In this document: one piece after another, positions 8,047-17,665 of the stretch | Position numbering within the stretch: the stretch's first letter is position 1 | How the letters are laid out: the number at the start of each line of letters is the position of its first letter | Assembly: GCF_000745015.1 (NCBI RefSeq) | Contig: NZ_JQNA01000002.1 | Location: 5,642,001 to 5,706,000, forward strand | From: Burkholderia sp. 9120 | GTDB lineage: Bacteria; Pseudomonadota; Gammaproteobacteria; Burkholderiales; Burkholderiaceae | DNA length: 64,000 bases | Direction of reading: 5' to 3' | Notes under the pieces: generated by a model | The model's input: the letters and a program-made list of their open reading frames with translations, nothing else | Told to the model about the DNA's origin: nothing | Database searches by the model: none | Made by a program: the position numbers and the translations under genes

Positions 8047-9681
8047 TCATAGCGCGGTAGCGAGGCCGCGTGGATCCCGACGTGCGGTTCGCGCATTCGT
8101 CGGCGCTGCGGACGCACCAGTCGAACCGTCCCGCAAGTGAAACGTGGAGATCGACACCTGCAGCAGTTTCGCCTGCTCGGTGAGCGTCTGCGCGACGGCC
8201 GCCGCCTGTTCGACCAGCGCCGCATTCTGCTGCGTCACGCTATCCATCTGCGTGACGGCGTCGCCGACCTGATCGATGCCCGCGCTCTGCTCGGCGGCCG
8301 CGGCGGCGATATCGCGCATGACGCCCGACACTTTCGCAATCGCGTCGCGCGCGTCGTGAATCGTCGCGCCGGTTTTACCGACCAACTCGGCGCCGTTCTC
8401 GACCTTTTCCGCCGCGCGGCTGATCAGCGTACGAATCTCTTTCGCCGCCGACGCGCTGCGCTGCGCCAGGGTCCGCACTTCGCCGGCCACCACTGCGAAA
8501 CCGCGCCCTTCGTCGCCGGCCCGAGCGGCCTCGACCGCCGCGTTGAGCGCGAGGATATTGGTCTGAAATGCAATGCCTTCAATCACCGCGATGATCTCCA
8601 CCATGCGCTGCGACTCCGCCGACATTTCCTGCATGGTCGACACTGCCTCGGCCGCCATCTCGCCGCCGCGATTGACGATCTGCTCCGCGCTCGCCGTGAG
8701 CCGGCTGGCGGTCTGTGCGTTCTCCGCCGTCTGCCGGACCATCGCGGTCATCTGTTCCATGCTCGCGGCGGTTTCCTGCAGCGACGCCGCCTGACTCTCC
8801 GTGCGGGCCGACAAATCCGCGTTGCCGCCCGCGATCTCGCGCGCGCCGATCGCCACTTTGTCGGCCGCGCCCTTGATCTGTTCAATCGTCTGCGCGAGCG
8901 CGTCGCGCATGCGTTGCATGGTGAGCAGCAGACTCGATTCGTCGCCGTGACGGATCTGGATCGGCACGACGAGATTGCCGTTGCTGATCGCGCCGGCCAC
9001 CTCAGCCACATAAACCGGATCGCCGCCGATGGCGCGCTGAATGCTGCGATTGGTGAGACTCACCAGCGCGGACAGCAGCAGCGCGACGGCCGCGAACACG
9101 CCGCCGACGAAATACAAGGACTCCCTGAACGCGGCGTCGATATCGTCCACGTAAGCGCCGGTTGCGATGATCCAGTCCCACGGCGCGTAACGCACCACGT
9201 AGCCGATCTTGCCGACCGCGGCGGAGGGCGGGTCTTGCGGATGCGGGAACACGTAATCCACGAAGCCGCCTTGCGGCGCCTGCGCGACCGCGGCGAACGC
9301 CACGTAGTGATGGCGGCCGTCGGCGTCGGCGGTCGCGGCGAGTTCTTTGCCGTTCAGCGCGGGCTTCATCGCATGCATGATCATGCGCGGCGTCGAATCG
9401 ATCACGAGGAAATAGCCGTCTTCGCCGTAGCGAATGCCGCGCAGACGTTCGAGCGCCTGCTTGCGCGCGTCGGCCTCGCTGAGCGCGCCGCTTTGCGCCA
9501 GCGCCGCATATTCGTTGACGATACTAAGGCCCACGTGCGCCACGTTCACCAGATCGTGTTTGCGTTCCTCGATGCGTGTCTGACGCGATAGCCACGCCGC
9601 CGAAACGGATACGGCAAGTAGTGCGATCAGGCTGACGACGAGCGGCAGCCAGAGTTTCTGCGTGAAACTGAATCGATGCAT
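8047..9681 (-). CDS. Methyl-accepting chemotaxis protein with single Cache domain
   Basis: A 544-residue transmembrane chemoreceptor. It has TM1 at about 10-30, a periplasmic sCache sensor (about 35-185, with [12 protein letters not shown] and [15 protein letters not shown]), TM2 at about 190-210, and a HAMP linker. The signalling domain follows with the hairpin tip region [18 protein letters not shown] and [18 protein letters not shown]. It ends without a clear CheR-docking pentapeptide. sCache sensors usually bind small organic acids or amines. I chose ATG 9681 because GAGG lies 7 bases before it; a GTG two codons upstream is too close to that site. There are no che genes beside it. Confidence 0.94.
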   Translation of the reverse strand: MHRFSFTQKLWLPLVVSLIALLAVSVSAAWLSRQTRIEERKHDLVNVAHVGLSIVNEYAALAQSGALSEADARKQALERLRGIRYGEDGYFLVIDSTPRMIMHAMKPALNGKELAATADADGRHHYVAFAAVAQAPQGGFVDYVFPHPQDPPSAAVGKIGYVVRYAPWDWIIATGAYVDDIDAAFRESLYFVGGVFAAVALLLSALVSLTNRSIQRAIGGDPVYVAEVAGAISNGNLVVPIQIRHGDESSLLLTMQRMRDALAQTIEQIKGAADKVAIGAREIAGGNADLSARTESQAASLQETAASMEQMTAMVRQTAENAQTASRLTASAEQIVNRGGEMAAEAVSTMQEMSAESQRMVEIIAVIEGIAFQTNILALNAAVEAARAGDEGRGFAVVAGEVRTLAQRSASAAKEIRTLISRAAEKVENGAELVGKTGATIHDARDAIAKVSGVMRDIAAAAAEQSAGIDQVGDAVTQMDSVTQQNAALVEQAAAVAQTLTEQAKLLQVSISTFHLRDGSTGASAAPTNARTARRDPRGLATAL

Positions 9682-9851
9682 GCCCACGCCTCAGATCGGT
9701 GTCGACGGATTGAACGAAGTCTTTTCGAGTTATCGTTATTTTTATGGCCCGGCTGAATGCGGCCATTCAATCCGTTTATCGGCAACTGTGACGGCGATAT
9801 GTCTAGAGACAAACCCTTTGTCGAGCTGCATCGACGTCGCGGTCATGCGAA

Positions 9852-11378
9852 TTAGATCGAACCACTCCCCTGATAATCGCGCGGCACGAAGGCCTCGATG
9901 CGATTGCGCCCGCCGCCTTTCGCGCGATAGAGCGCCTGGTCCGCGGCTTCGACGATCTGATGCGTGGAGCCCACGCCCGCCGATTCCGACACGGCCACCG
10001 CCACGCCGATGCTGACGGTGACGTGATCGCCCAGCGGCGTCTCGTTGCGGATGCGCAGCGCCTGAACCGCGCTCAGCATTTTCGCGGCCACGCGACGCGC
10101 GCCGTCTTCGTCGGTGGCCGGCAGGATCGCGGCGAACTCCTCGCCGCCATAGCGCGCCAGCAGATCGCCGCCGCGCGGCAGCGCCACCTGCAACGCGGCC
10201 GCCACCGCAACAAGGCATTTGTCGCCGGCCGGATGACCGTAGCGGTCGTTCAGCTTCTTGAAGTAGTCGATATCGATCAGCAACACGCCGAGCGGATGCT
10301 GCGTGCGCGCCGCGCGGCTCCATTCGAGCGCCAGCGTTTGATCGAAGCAACGGCGGTTGGCGACGTTGGTCAACGCATCCGTCAGCGCGATTTTTTCGAG
10401 GCGGTCGCGCGCATCGCTCAACTCCTGCTGGGTTCGAACCAGCCGGCTCTGCAAGGTCGTGGTGCGGATCGTGTACACCACCAGTGCGGTAAATATGCCT
10501 ACCGTACCGACGTAAAAGTGTTCGCGCATCAGGACGATGCTCAACGCAAGCAGCGCCAGCGTGTAGGCGATCGGACTGACGTTTTCGATGATCACCGCGA
10601 GCGGCCTCTTCCAGTCGGCCGTGTCCGCATCGGCTGTGTTTGACGGACGCGTCATGCATGCCATGCTCAACAGCAGGAAGGGAATGTCGACGATCACGTC
10701 CATCAACGCATGGCCGTCGGAAACCGCAGCCCAGTGGTTGTACGCCGCGGCGACAAGCGCGTAGACCCACAAATAGCCGCACAAGATTTCGTAGAACCGG
10801 CGACCGGCATTGCGCGGTTGAACCAGCAGGCGCAAGGTTGCCGCAACGGCCAGCAGGCCGTTCTCGACGTCGTAGGTCAGCACCAGCACCGAGGCCGAGA
10901 TCGGCGCGAGTGCATGGCCTGAAAACGGCACGACGGAGAAGATCGTGATGTACGCGAGGTAAGCGGTCACGACCGCCTGAATGCCGTCCATCCACACGAA
11001 AAACGGAATTCGCTGGCGGTTCGACACCGACGCGATCGCAAGGAGGATCGGCACGGCGTAGAGAAAATAGCTGAAGTCGGAGAACCACGCGATGCTCTCG
11101 GGAATCTGCTGGAAGATATCTTCCCAGGCGCTGAGCGCAATGCCGAGAATCCACAGAAACAGGCCGACGCCGAGCAGGACCCACGGCATGCGCAACGCGC
11201 GGACCTCCGCGCGGGCGCGCCAGCCGCAGGCCGCTAACGCGAACAAGGGCGCGACGATCAGAAAAGGATAGCTAACCAGGGTGGAGCGCGACGGGAACAT
11301 CAGCAGGCACAGTGCGTGTGCGCCGAGGAAGCACAAGGCAAACGGTACGAGACGTATCGACGTTGGCAAGCGGCGCAA
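9852..11378 (-). CDS. Membrane diguanylate cyclase (GGDEF)
   Basis: A 508-residue c-di-GMP synthase. The first 300 residues form about nine membrane helices that I cannot assign to a named sensor family. A coiled linker (QSRLVRTQQELSDARDRLEKI) leads to a GGDEF domain with the active motif GGEEF and the inhibitory I-site RGGD five residues before it. Both are intact, so an active, product-inhibited enzyme is expected. The start appears to be TTG at 11378, which lies behind a GGGGG tract; ATG alternatives would cut into the first helix. It stands alone between unrelated genes. Confidence 0.92.
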   Translation of the reverse strand: MRRLPTSIRLVPFALCFLGAHALCLLMFPSRSTLVSYPFLIVAPLFALAACGWRARAEVRALRMPWVLLGVGLFLWILGIALSAWEDIFQQIPESIAWFSDFSYFLYAVPILLAIASVSNRQRIPFFVWMDGIQAVVTAYLAYITIFSVVPFSGHALAPISASVLVLTYDVENGLLAVAATLRLLVQPRNAGRRFYEILCGYLWVYALVAAAYNHWAAVSDGHALMDVIVDIPFLLLSMACMTRPSNTADADTADWKRPLAVIIENVSPIAYTLALLALSIVLMREHFYVGTVGIFTALVVYTIRTTTLQSRLVRTQQELSDARDRLEKIALTDALTNVANRRCFDQTLALEWSRAARTQHPLGVLLIDIDYFKKLNDRYGHPAGDKCLVAVAAALQVALPRGGDLLARYGGEEFAAILPATDEDGARRVAAKMLSAVQALRIRNETPLGDHVTVSIGVAVAVSESAGVGSTHQIVEAADQALYRAKGGGRNRIEAFVPRDYQGSGSI

Positions 11379-11549
11379 AACGTGACCCCCTAAACCCGAG
11401 GACGCCCAATGAAAACCATCGTGACCGAATGGCGATTCAACTGCTCTAGTGTCTGTCGGCCATGTGATTCATCTTAACTGATGCGATGCGGGCCGAACAC
11501 CGGGAAGTGATCGAGGAATTGCCCGGCATCGCGTTGGCGCGAGCGCCGT

Positions 11550-13178
11550 TCAAGCGGCCGTTCGAGACTGGATCGGCAACGGCATAGCCGTGTGTGCCGG
11601 ATAGCTCGGCGGCCTGCGCCACTGGGTGGCCTGTTCGTACGCATAGCCGAGCGCCAGCAAACGCGCCTCGCTCCACGCGGGTCCGACGAACGACAAGCCG
11701 ACCGGCAGCCCACGCACCTGGCCGGCCGGCACCGTGAGGTGCGGATAACCGGCCACGGCGGCCGGCGTCGAAAATCCGCCGCCACCGTCGCTGTCGCCGT
11801 TGACGAAGTCGGTCAGCCACGCGGTGCCGCCTGTCGGCGCGACGATCGCATCCAGCCCGTGCTGACGCAATACCCGATCGAGTCCTTCGTCGCGCGATTG
11901 CTTACGGCAAGCTGCCAGCGCGGTTCGATACGCGTCGCTGTCCAGGTCTCCGAGCGCCTGCGCCTGGTCGAACAGTTCCTGGCCGAAGTAAGGCATCTCG
12001 TCTCGGCGATGCGCGTTGTCGAAAGCGATCAGATCGGCCAGCGTATGAATCGGCGCGTGCGGCGCGAACGTGTCGAGCCACAGCGGCAGATCGTGTTTGA
12101 ATTCATGCAGCAGAACGGCCAGTTCTTCCTTGCCGTAGTCGACCTTCGGCAGATCGATCGGGTCGACGATTTCCGCGCCGAGCTCCTTCAACTGCGCGAT
12201 GGCCAGGTCGATCTGCTGGTCGACTTCGTCGTGTCCCGTGAAAAACTCCCGCGCCACGCCGAGGCGCGCGCCTTTCAGCGCGTCTTTGCGCAAGGCCCGC
12301 AGATAATCGTCCGCCGCCGGAGCCGGCAGCGTTCGCGGATCGCGCGGATCGGGGCCACCCGCTAGTGCCGAAAGCAGCAGCGCCGCGTCGCGAACCGTGG
12401 CCGTGATCGGACCGGGCGTGTCCTGACTGTGCGAGATCGGGATGATGCCGTCACGACTCACGCGACCCACGGTCGGCTTCAGTCCGACCACGCCGCACAT
12501 CGACGCGGGCGACACGATCGAGCCGTCGGTCTCGGTGCCGATCGCCATGGTCGTCATACCCGCCGCGACTGCTGCGGCCGACCCGGAACTCGAACCGCTG
12601 GTCGTGCGATCCAATCCGTAGGGATTGCGCGTCAGGCCGCCGCGTCCGCTCCAGCCGCTGGTTGAACGGGTCGAGCGAATGTTCGCCCATTCGCTCAAAT
12701 TTGTTTTACCGACAATCACCAGGCCCGCCTCGCGCAAGCGGCGCACGAGCTCGGCGTCGCGCGTCGCGCGAATGCCGTCGAGCGCGAGCGAACCCGCGGT
12801 GGTCGCCATGCGGTCGCCGGTCGCGATGTTGTCCTTGATGACGATCGGCATGCCGTGCAGCGGTCCGCGCGACTTGCCCGCACGGCGTTCGCGATCCAGC
12901 GCGGCGGCAATCCGCAATGCGTCGGGATTCAGTTCGATGATGCTGCGCAGACGTGGACCACGGCGGTCGAGCGCGTCGATGCGGCTGAGCGCGAGGCGCG
13001 TGGCCTGAGTGGCCTGAGTGGCCTGAGTGGCCTGAGTGGCGTTAGTCTCGCTGGCGGTGTTGGCGACGTCGCCCGATACCGGTGCGAGCGGAGCCGGGTC
13101 CGCCGCGTGCGCGCCGTTGGTCGAAAGTAGCCCGGAGGCGAGAAAACCGAATGACTTGATGAATCCGCGTCGTTGCAT
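11550..13178 (-). CDS. Exported amidase-signature family hydrolase
   Basis: A 542-residue amidase-signature enzyme. The N-terminus MQRRGFIKSFGFLASGLL with AHA resembles a twin-arginine export signal. The Ser-cisSer-Lys triad is visible: Lys in VIKDNIA, the cis-Ser in SGSSSGSAAA, and the nucleophile Ser in TETDGSIVSPA. Family members cleave amides such as aryl or short-chain amides. No transporter or regulator hints at the substrate. After the signal peptide a linker carries four Ala-Thr-Gln units encoded by a 9-bp tandem repeat (13002-13037), which may vary in number between strains. Confidence 0.88.
   Translation of the reverse strand: MQRRGFIKSFGFLASGLLSTNGAHAADPAPLAPVSGDVANTASETNATQATQATQATQATRLALSRIDALDRRGPRLRSIIELNPDALRIAAALDRERRAGKSRGPLHGMPIVIKDNIATGDRMATTAGSLALDGIRATRDAELVRRLREAGLVIVGKTNLSEWANIRSTRSTSGWSGRGGLTRNPYGLDRTTSGSSSGSAAAVAAGMTTMAIGTETDGSIVSPASMCGVVGLKPTVGRVSRDGIIPISHSQDTPGPITATVRDAALLLSALAGGPDPRDPRTLPAPAADDYLRALRKDALKGARLGVAREFFTGHDEVDQQIDLAIAQLKELGAEIVDPIDLPKVDYGKEELAVLLHEFKHDLPLWLDTFAPHAPIHTLADLIAFDNAHRRDEMPYFGQELFDQAQALGDLDSDAYRTALAACRKQSRDEGLDRVLRQHGLDAIVAPTGGTAWLTDFVNGDSDGGGGFSTPAAVAGYPHLTVPAGQVRGLPVGLSFVGPAWSEARLLALGYAYEQATQWRRPPSYPAHTAMPLPIQSRTAA
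13002..13037. repeat. Four 9-bp tandem repeats inside the amidase gene
   Basis: GGCCTGAGT repeated four times without interruption. It is read on the minus strand as (Ala-Thr-Gln)4 in the linker after the signal peptide. The length is a multiple of 3, so copy-number change would not break the frame. Confidence 0.9.
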
Positions 13179-13381
13179 GGAGAGATTGGAGTCGGCGTTT
13201 GTTTTACGTTTTAGGGCGAATCACACTTGGGTAAAGAGTCAAGCGGCTCGAAGCGGCGGCCAGAAGCTGCGGCTCGAAACTCGCGAGCGTATCTTGCCAA
13301 AATTCATTGCAACGCAGGCCCCCTAAGACTCGTATGTTTGTGCCTGATAAATCGCAAGTTCGATGTTGAATGCACGTCGCG

Positions 13382-14287
13382 TCACTCGGGTTTTCGCTCC
13401 CGGCCCGGCAAGTCCTGCAGCAGGTTCATGAACGCCCGCACCTTGGCGCTCAGCAGACGCCGCGAATGATAGAGCGCCCAGATCTCGACCGGCGGGCCGT
13501 CATCGATTCCCCAGCAGACGAGCCGCCCTGACAGCACGTCGGGCTCCACCAGCAGGCGCGGCAGAAGCGCCACGCCCACGCCGTTCAGCACCGCGTCGCG
13601 CACCATCAATAGCGACGACAGCCGCAGCACCGGCGTGGGCGCAAACGTCCGTACCTCGCCGCCCTCGCCCCGCACCCGCCAGAGCGCGATGCGCGCCGCC
13701 GCGGCCGACATGACGGCGGGCACCGGCAAGGGCTCGGCATCGGCTTCCGCATCGCTCGTGGATACCGACGGAATCGACACCGTAGGGGCCGCGACCATCC
13801 ACCGTTGATCGCCAAGAATACGGCGTCCCACCAGTTGTTCGTCGCTCGGCGGATTGATGCGGATCACGAGGTCGTAACCATCCTCCACCGGATCGACGAT
13901 GCGGTCTTCCGCCACCACCTCGAGTTCGACCTGCGGATAGGCCAGCGCGAAACGCGTTGCGATCGGGCCCAGCGCCACATGCGCGAACACCATCGGCGCG
14001 CTGATGCGCAAACGCCCGCGCGGCACCGGCGCGCGCGACGCGACGTTTTCGCCCGCCTCCTGAATCTCCGTCATCAGCCCGCGCGTGCGCTCATGCAGCA
14101 CGAGCCCTTCCTCGGTGAGCCGCAACGTGCGCGAGCCGCGCTCGATCAGGCGCACGCCGAGTTGTTCCTCCAGTTCCGCCACGCGCCGCGACAGCGTGGC
14201 CTTGGGGCGGTCGAGCGCCCGGCTGGCCGGCCCGAATCCGCCATGCAGCGCCACCGCGTTGAAATCGGCCAGCGAGGTCAAATCCAT
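13382..14287 (-). CDS. LysR-family transcriptional regulator
   Basis: A 301-residue LysR regulator. It has a winged HTH at 1-60 (FGPASRALDRPKATLSRRVAELEEQLGVRLIERGSRTLRLTEEG) and a substrate-binding domain after residue 90. It is divergent from the NmrA-type gene at 14404, with 116 bp between. It therefore probably controls that gene and itself. A GAAC-N7-GTTC dyad at 14345-14359 is a candidate site. The insertion-like segment around DAEADAEPLPVPAV in the effector domain is less conserved. The inducer is unknown. Confidence 0.93.
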   Translation of the reverse strand: MDLTSLADFNAVALHGGFGPASRALDRPKATLSRRVAELEEQLGVRLIERGSRTLRLTEEGLVLHERTRGLMTEIQEAGENVASRAPVPRGRLRISAPMVFAHVALGPIATRFALAYPQVELEVVAEDRIVDPVEDGYDLVIRINPPSDEQLVGRRILGDQRWMVAAPTVSIPSVSTSDAEADAEPLPVPAVMSAAAARIALWRVRGEGGEVRTFAPTPVLRLSSLLMVRDAVLNGVGVALLPRLLVEPDVLSGRLVCWGIDDGPPVEIWALYHSRRLLSAKVRAFMNLLQDLPGRERKPE

Positions 14288-14344
14288 GATCGTTCCAGAT
14301 ATGAGACGAGGTGTCTGTATTTTTGCACTTTCGGCTATCAGATG

Positions 14345-14359
14345 GAACGACTATTGTTC
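14345..14359. promoter_or_regulatory. Candidate LysR operator
   Basis: Inverted repeat GAAC-N7-GTTC in the short divergent region between the LysR gene and the NmrA-like gene, 45 bp before the latter. Its place and symmetry fit a LysR binding site. No experiment or second copy supports it. Confidence 0.4.
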
Positions 14360-14403
14360 ATCTCACGGGCTGATCGCAGCCCATCCAACCCAAGGAGCAC
14401 ATC

Positions 14404-15282
14404 ATGGCAATCCTCGTTACCGGCAGCACGGGCGTTATCGGCAAGCAGGTTCTCGCGCATCTGAACGGCGGCGGCGTCGAAGTCCGCGCGCTGACCCGTT
14501 CGCCGGAAAAAGCGCAATTCCCCGCGGGCGTCAGCGCGGTTCAAGGCGACCTGTCCGACGTGGACGGCTTGCGGCGCGCGATGCAAGGCGTCAGCACGCT
14601 GTTCCTGCTGGCGCCGAATGCGCCGGACGAATTGACGCAAGCGCTGCAGGCGCTCAGCGTGGCGCGCGAAGCCGGCGTGAAAGGCGTGGTGTATCTGTCG
14701 GTGTTCAAGGGCGCGGAGTATGTGGACGTGCCGCACTTCACCGGCAAGCACACGGTCGAGCGGATGATCGAACACCTCGATATCCCGGCGACGGTGCTGC
14801 GCCCCGCGTACTTCATCCAGAACGACGTGCGTCAGAAGGAGCCGTTGCTCACGCACGGCGTGTACGGCATGCCGATCGGCGCGAAAGGTATTTCGATGGT
14901 CGACGTGCGCGATATCGGCGAAGCGGCCGCGCTGGAATTGTTGCGCCGGGAGCGGGCGGCGAACCGTCTGCCGCGCGAGACGTATGAACTCGTCGGCCCG
15001 GATGTGATCGACGCGGAGACCGTGACGTCGATCTGGGCCGACGCGTTAGGACGTAGCGTGCGTTACGGCGGCGACGATCTCAATGTGCTCGAACAACGTC
15101 TGAAGGCAGCGGCGCCGGCCTGGTTCGCTTACGACATGCGACTGATGATGAGCCGCTATCAGCAGGACGGCGCGGCCGCGTCGAAGGCGGAGGTCGAACG
15201 GCTCGCGGCTTTGCTGGGGCGTCAGCCGAGGTCGTATCGGGATTTCGCGGTCGAGACGGCGGCGGCGTGGGCGAGGGGTTAA
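14404..15282 (+). CDS. NmrA/SDR-type NAD(P)-binding protein
   Basis: A 292-residue atypical short-chain dehydrogenase of the NmrA/HSCARG group. The Rossmann motif is at the start (ILVTGSTGVIGKQVLAHL, residues 3-20). There is no Tyr-x3-Lys catalytic pair in the usual place, as in NmrA and QorB-type proteins that act as NAD(P)H-dependent quinone/azo reductases or redox sensors. It has a good ribosome site (AAGGAG) and is divergent from a LysR regulator, a common layout for a quinone- or electrophile-induced gene. The substrate is not known. Confidence 0.88.
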   Translation: MAILVTGSTGVIGKQVLAHLNGGGVEVRALTRSPEKAQFPAGVSAVQGDLSDVDGLRRAMQGVSTLFLLAPNAPDELTQALQALSVAREAGVKGVVYLSVFKGAEYVDVPHFTGKHTVERMIEHLDIPATVLRPAYFIQNDVRQKEPLLTHGVYGMPIGAKGISMVDVRDIGEAAALELLRRERAANRLPRETYELVGPDVIDAETVTSIWADALGRSVRYGGDDLNVLEQRLKAAAPAWFAYDMRLMMSRYQQDGAAASKAEVERLAALLGRQPRSYRDFAVETAAAWARG

Positions 15283-15333
15283 GCATCAATCGGAGAAGCG
15301 GCGCCTTGCGATAACGCGAGTGAGATGAATCGA

Positions 15334-15385
15334 CGGCGAGCACTAAAAAAACGCGTCTCGCCTCGGCTACTATCTGTGCTCGCCG
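15334..15385. repeat. Inverted repeat in the leader of the acetyltransferase gene
   Basis: A perfect 10-bp inverted repeat, CGGCGAGCAC (15334-15343) and GTGCTCGCCG (15376-15385), with a 32-nt loop. It is centred about 50 bp before the ATG at 15411. It could be an mRNA hairpin or a protein site. The gene shows no obvious ribosome binding site after it. Confidence 0.55.
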
Positions 15386-15410
15386 CAAAGGCTCCTCCTC
15401 TTTATTCCCT

Positions 15411-15962
15411 ATGCCCTTTACCGAGCGCATTACGCTAACCACACCGCGTCTCATTCTGCGGGCACCTCGTCTCGATGACGCCGACGCATTGTTCGCCATC
15501 TGGTCGGACGAGCAGGCCATGCGCTATTTCTCGTTTCCCGCGATGACCCGCATCGAAGAGGCTACGGAACGCATGGCGCGGTTGGTGAAGGCGTCCGCCG
15601 AAGGCAAGGATTTCATTCGCATGGTTGAGCTGCAAGCGACCGGAGAAGTACTCGGCACTTGCGATCTTTTCCACGTCGAAGCGCAATGCCGTCGCGCGGA
15701 GATCGGTTTCAGTCTCAAGCGTCGGCATTGGGGAAGCGGCTTCATGAGCGAGGCTGCATCGGCGGTGATCGAGCATGCGTTCGGCGCGTTGAATTTGCGG
15801 CGGATCGAAGCGGATATCGATCCTCGCAATACCGCCTCGGCGAGTTTGCTCGAACGCCTCGGCTTTGTCCGCGAAGGCCTGTTGCGCGAACGCTGGATTG
15901 TGGGCGATGAAGTGTCGGACAGCGCGCTTTATGGATTGCTCGAGGGCGATCGCCGGAGTTGA
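15411..15962 (+). CDS. GNAT-family N-acetyltransferase (RimJ/RimL-like)
   Basis: A 183-residue acetyl-CoA-dependent acetyltransferase. The RimJ/RimL opening is RLILRAPRLDDADALFAIWSDE. The middle strands carry AEIGFSLKRRHWGSGFMSEA with the acetyl-CoA loop, and NTASASLLERLGFVREGLLRER is the classic C-terminal motif. Family members acetylate N-terminal amines of proteins or amino-acid-like toxins. There is no clear Shine-Dalgarno before the ATG; the leader holds CTCCTCCTC-like sequence and the inverted repeat at 15334-15385. It stands alone. Confidence 0.92.
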   Translation: MPFTERITLTTPRLILRAPRLDDADALFAIWSDEQAMRYFSFPAMTRIEEATERMARLVKASAEGKDFIRMVELQATGEVLGTCDLFHVEAQCRRAEIGFSLKRRHWGSGFMSEAASAVIEHAFGALNLRRIEADIDPRNTASASLLERLGFVREGLLRERWIVGDEVSDSALYGLLEGDRRS

Positions 15963-16019
15963 AGCGGGTGATAGCTCTCCCGCGCGAGATAAACCCGCGC
16001 GACAGAATCCGCAGCTGAG

Positions 16020-17309
16020 CTACTTCCCGCCTCGGTTGGCGCTTCCGCCACGACCCGGCGAACCCGAGCCGGTTGCGCCACCTCCGCGGCCGCCGCCGGA
16101 CGTGCCGCCGCCGCGGCCACCCGAACCACCGCCGGAACTGCCGCCGCCGCGCCCACCAAAACCACCGCCCGAACTCCCACCGCCGCGGCCAACAAAACCG
16201 CCGCCCGAACTGCCACCGCCACGGCCAACAAAACCGCCGCCCGAACTGCCACCGCCACGGCCAACAAAACCGCCGCCCGAACTGCCACCGCCACGGCCAC
16301 CCGAACCACCTCCGGCACTGCCACCACTGCCACCACCGCGGCCACCCGAATCGCTCTTCCTTTCCTTGCTTTCAGCCGGCTTCGAGGTTGTGGCCGGTGT
16401 GGGCGGGAGCAAAGGGCCGACGGAGCTCGAACTGCTCGGTGCGGCCGCTCCCAACAGCGACTCGTGGCCACTGAGCGCGGCATTTTCCAGGCGAAAACCG
16501 GCATTGCGTTGCGATCGAGGTGAAACCGGTTCAACCTGACGGACTTCGAGCGTTCCGGCCGCTCCGGCCTTCAAATGGCGGTTCTCGCGCACGAACAACT
16601 CCGCGTCGCTCGAGTATCCAACGCCGGCCCCCTCTGGAGCATGCTCTGGCGGCAACGACAACAGCCCGCGGTTGTGCGCTAACTTGCGTTTTTGATCAAA
16701 GGCGCCGGTCCAAGGGTTGAAGTCATAACTGACCACTTTGTTGTTGACCACATCGGTTGCGTGCAGACCGCCACCTGGTCCCGGTTCCTGGGTAATGTGA
16801 GGATACCGGGCCACGGTGCCGTCGTCGTTTTGCCTGTGAAATACGGTCGGTCGACCCGGTGTCTCGCCTCGACTCACAAACGTAGATCCGCCCGCGGACA
16901 GCACCGGAAGCGATGGACCCGGCGCACTCGCCGTCGCTTCCCCGGTCGTCGGCTTCGGGGCACTCGACGAGGTGGTCGCTGAAGGAGCGGCAATACTTTC
17001 GGTCGGTGCGGGTCTGGGGCTGTGCGGCACGACGGATGACAACGCAGCGGGGCTAGCCGGCGTTGCCGAAGTCGGCAAGGGGGCGGCGTTGATGGCACGC
17101 CGAGCTGAAGTGGGCGATGTGCTGGCAACAGGCGGAGCCGTACCGGCGCCCGCCTGCGCCGAGGTAATCGGCGGCGTAGGAACAGGAGGTAGCCATGCGG
17201 AACCCGACGGCTTGGGCGCATCACCGCCCTTTTTGCCGCCGCCACCGCCACCGCTACTGCCGCCACCGCCGTCGCCCTTGCGGCTCCCGCCCCCGCCCGT
17301 ACCAAACAT
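16020..17309 (-). CDS. Gly/Pro-rich repeat protein of unknown function
   Basis: A 429-residue protein that I do not recognise. Its layout is a Gly/Lys-rich head (about 1-32) and a Pro/Ala/Ser/Thr-rich segment (about 33-145). Next is a more ordered core of about 130 residues (PTVFHRQNDDGTVARYPH to FRLENAALSGHESLL), a charged linker (SKPAESKERKSDSG), and an Arg-Gly-rich tail made of six 12-residue units of the type GRGGGSSGGGFV. There is no signal peptide or membrane segment. The start at 17309 follows GGGGAG. The tail resembles RNA- or nucleic-acid-binding RGG regions, but the core could equally be a secreted-effector-type domain. Function is unknown. Confidence 0.6.
   Translation of the reverse strand: MFGTGGGGSRKGDGGGGSSGGGGGGKKGGDAPKPSGSAWLPPVPTPPITSAQAGAGTAPPVASTSPTSARRAINAAPLPTSATPASPAALSSVVPHSPRPAPTESIAAPSATTSSSAPKPTTGEATASAPGPSLPVLSAGGSTFVSRGETPGRPTVFHRQNDDGTVARYPHITQEPGPGGGLHATDVVNNKVVSYDFNPWTGAFDQKRKLAHNRGLLSLPPEHAPEGAGVGYSSDAELFVRENRHLKAGAAGTLEVRQVEPVSPRSQRNAGFRLENAALSGHESLLGAAAPSSSSSVGPLLPPTPATTSKPAESKERKSDSGGRGGGSGGSAGGGSGGRGGGSSGGGFVGRGGGSSGGGFVGRGGGSSGGGFVGRGGGSSGGGFGGRGGGSSGGGSGGRGGGTSGGGRGGGATGSGSPGRGGSANRGGK
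16107..16322. repeat. Six 36-bp tandem repeats in the Gly/Pro-rich gene
   Basis: Anchor positions recur every 36 bases (about 16119, 16155, 16191, 16227, 16263, 16299). Each unit encodes a 12-residue block close to FVGRGGGSSGGG on the minus strand. The three central copies are nearly identical; the outer ones have diverged (FG or SG in place of FV). Confidence 0.85.
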
Positions 17310-17527
17310 AAATCACTCCCCGTTTTAGTGACCCGCCTGATCTTTCAGGTTGCGCGATATTGTCCATTCGAGGACCGTGCAGGTATGTGCTCAAGCGTGA
17401 TGTTTGCCGCCTGCCGGCCCTTTTCATCTGAAGAATAATACGCGTTATCAGAAGCCTGGTCAGAGCATCTGCCGCCGGCCCCGAGGCGACAGGAACGCTA
17501 AATTTTTAACCCCGCTGTCCGCGCGAA

Positions 17528-17605
17528 TAGTTTCATGTAAGGGATAACCCGTATAATCACCCATCCAGAGGTCAGACATCTAGAGGACGTACATCCTCGA
17601 ACCTC
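17528..17605 (+). promoter_or_regulatory. Promoter and nested inverted repeat before the DHA2 exporter
   Basis: A TATAAT box at 17552-17557 with a T-rich -35 candidate at about 17528-17536 lies 110 bp before the exporter gene. Just after it are nested inverted repeats. The outer arms are GAGGT (17568-17572) and ACCTC (17601-17605), and the inner arms are GAGGA (17583-17587) and TCCTC (17594-17598). Near or just after the transcription start, this is a plausible repressor site or an RNA hairpin. The rest of 17310-17665 shows nothing clear. Confidence 0.45.
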
Positions 17606-17665
17606 TGCCATGACGGGCGTCCCGCCACGCCGCGTCGACCTGACAAGCTCCTTTCTCCCCGATCC

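Noticed and set aside
8137..9591. 484-codon plus-strand open frame opposite the chemoreceptor
   Set aside because: Shadow of the strongly conserved chemoreceptor sequence; no ribosome site or domain.
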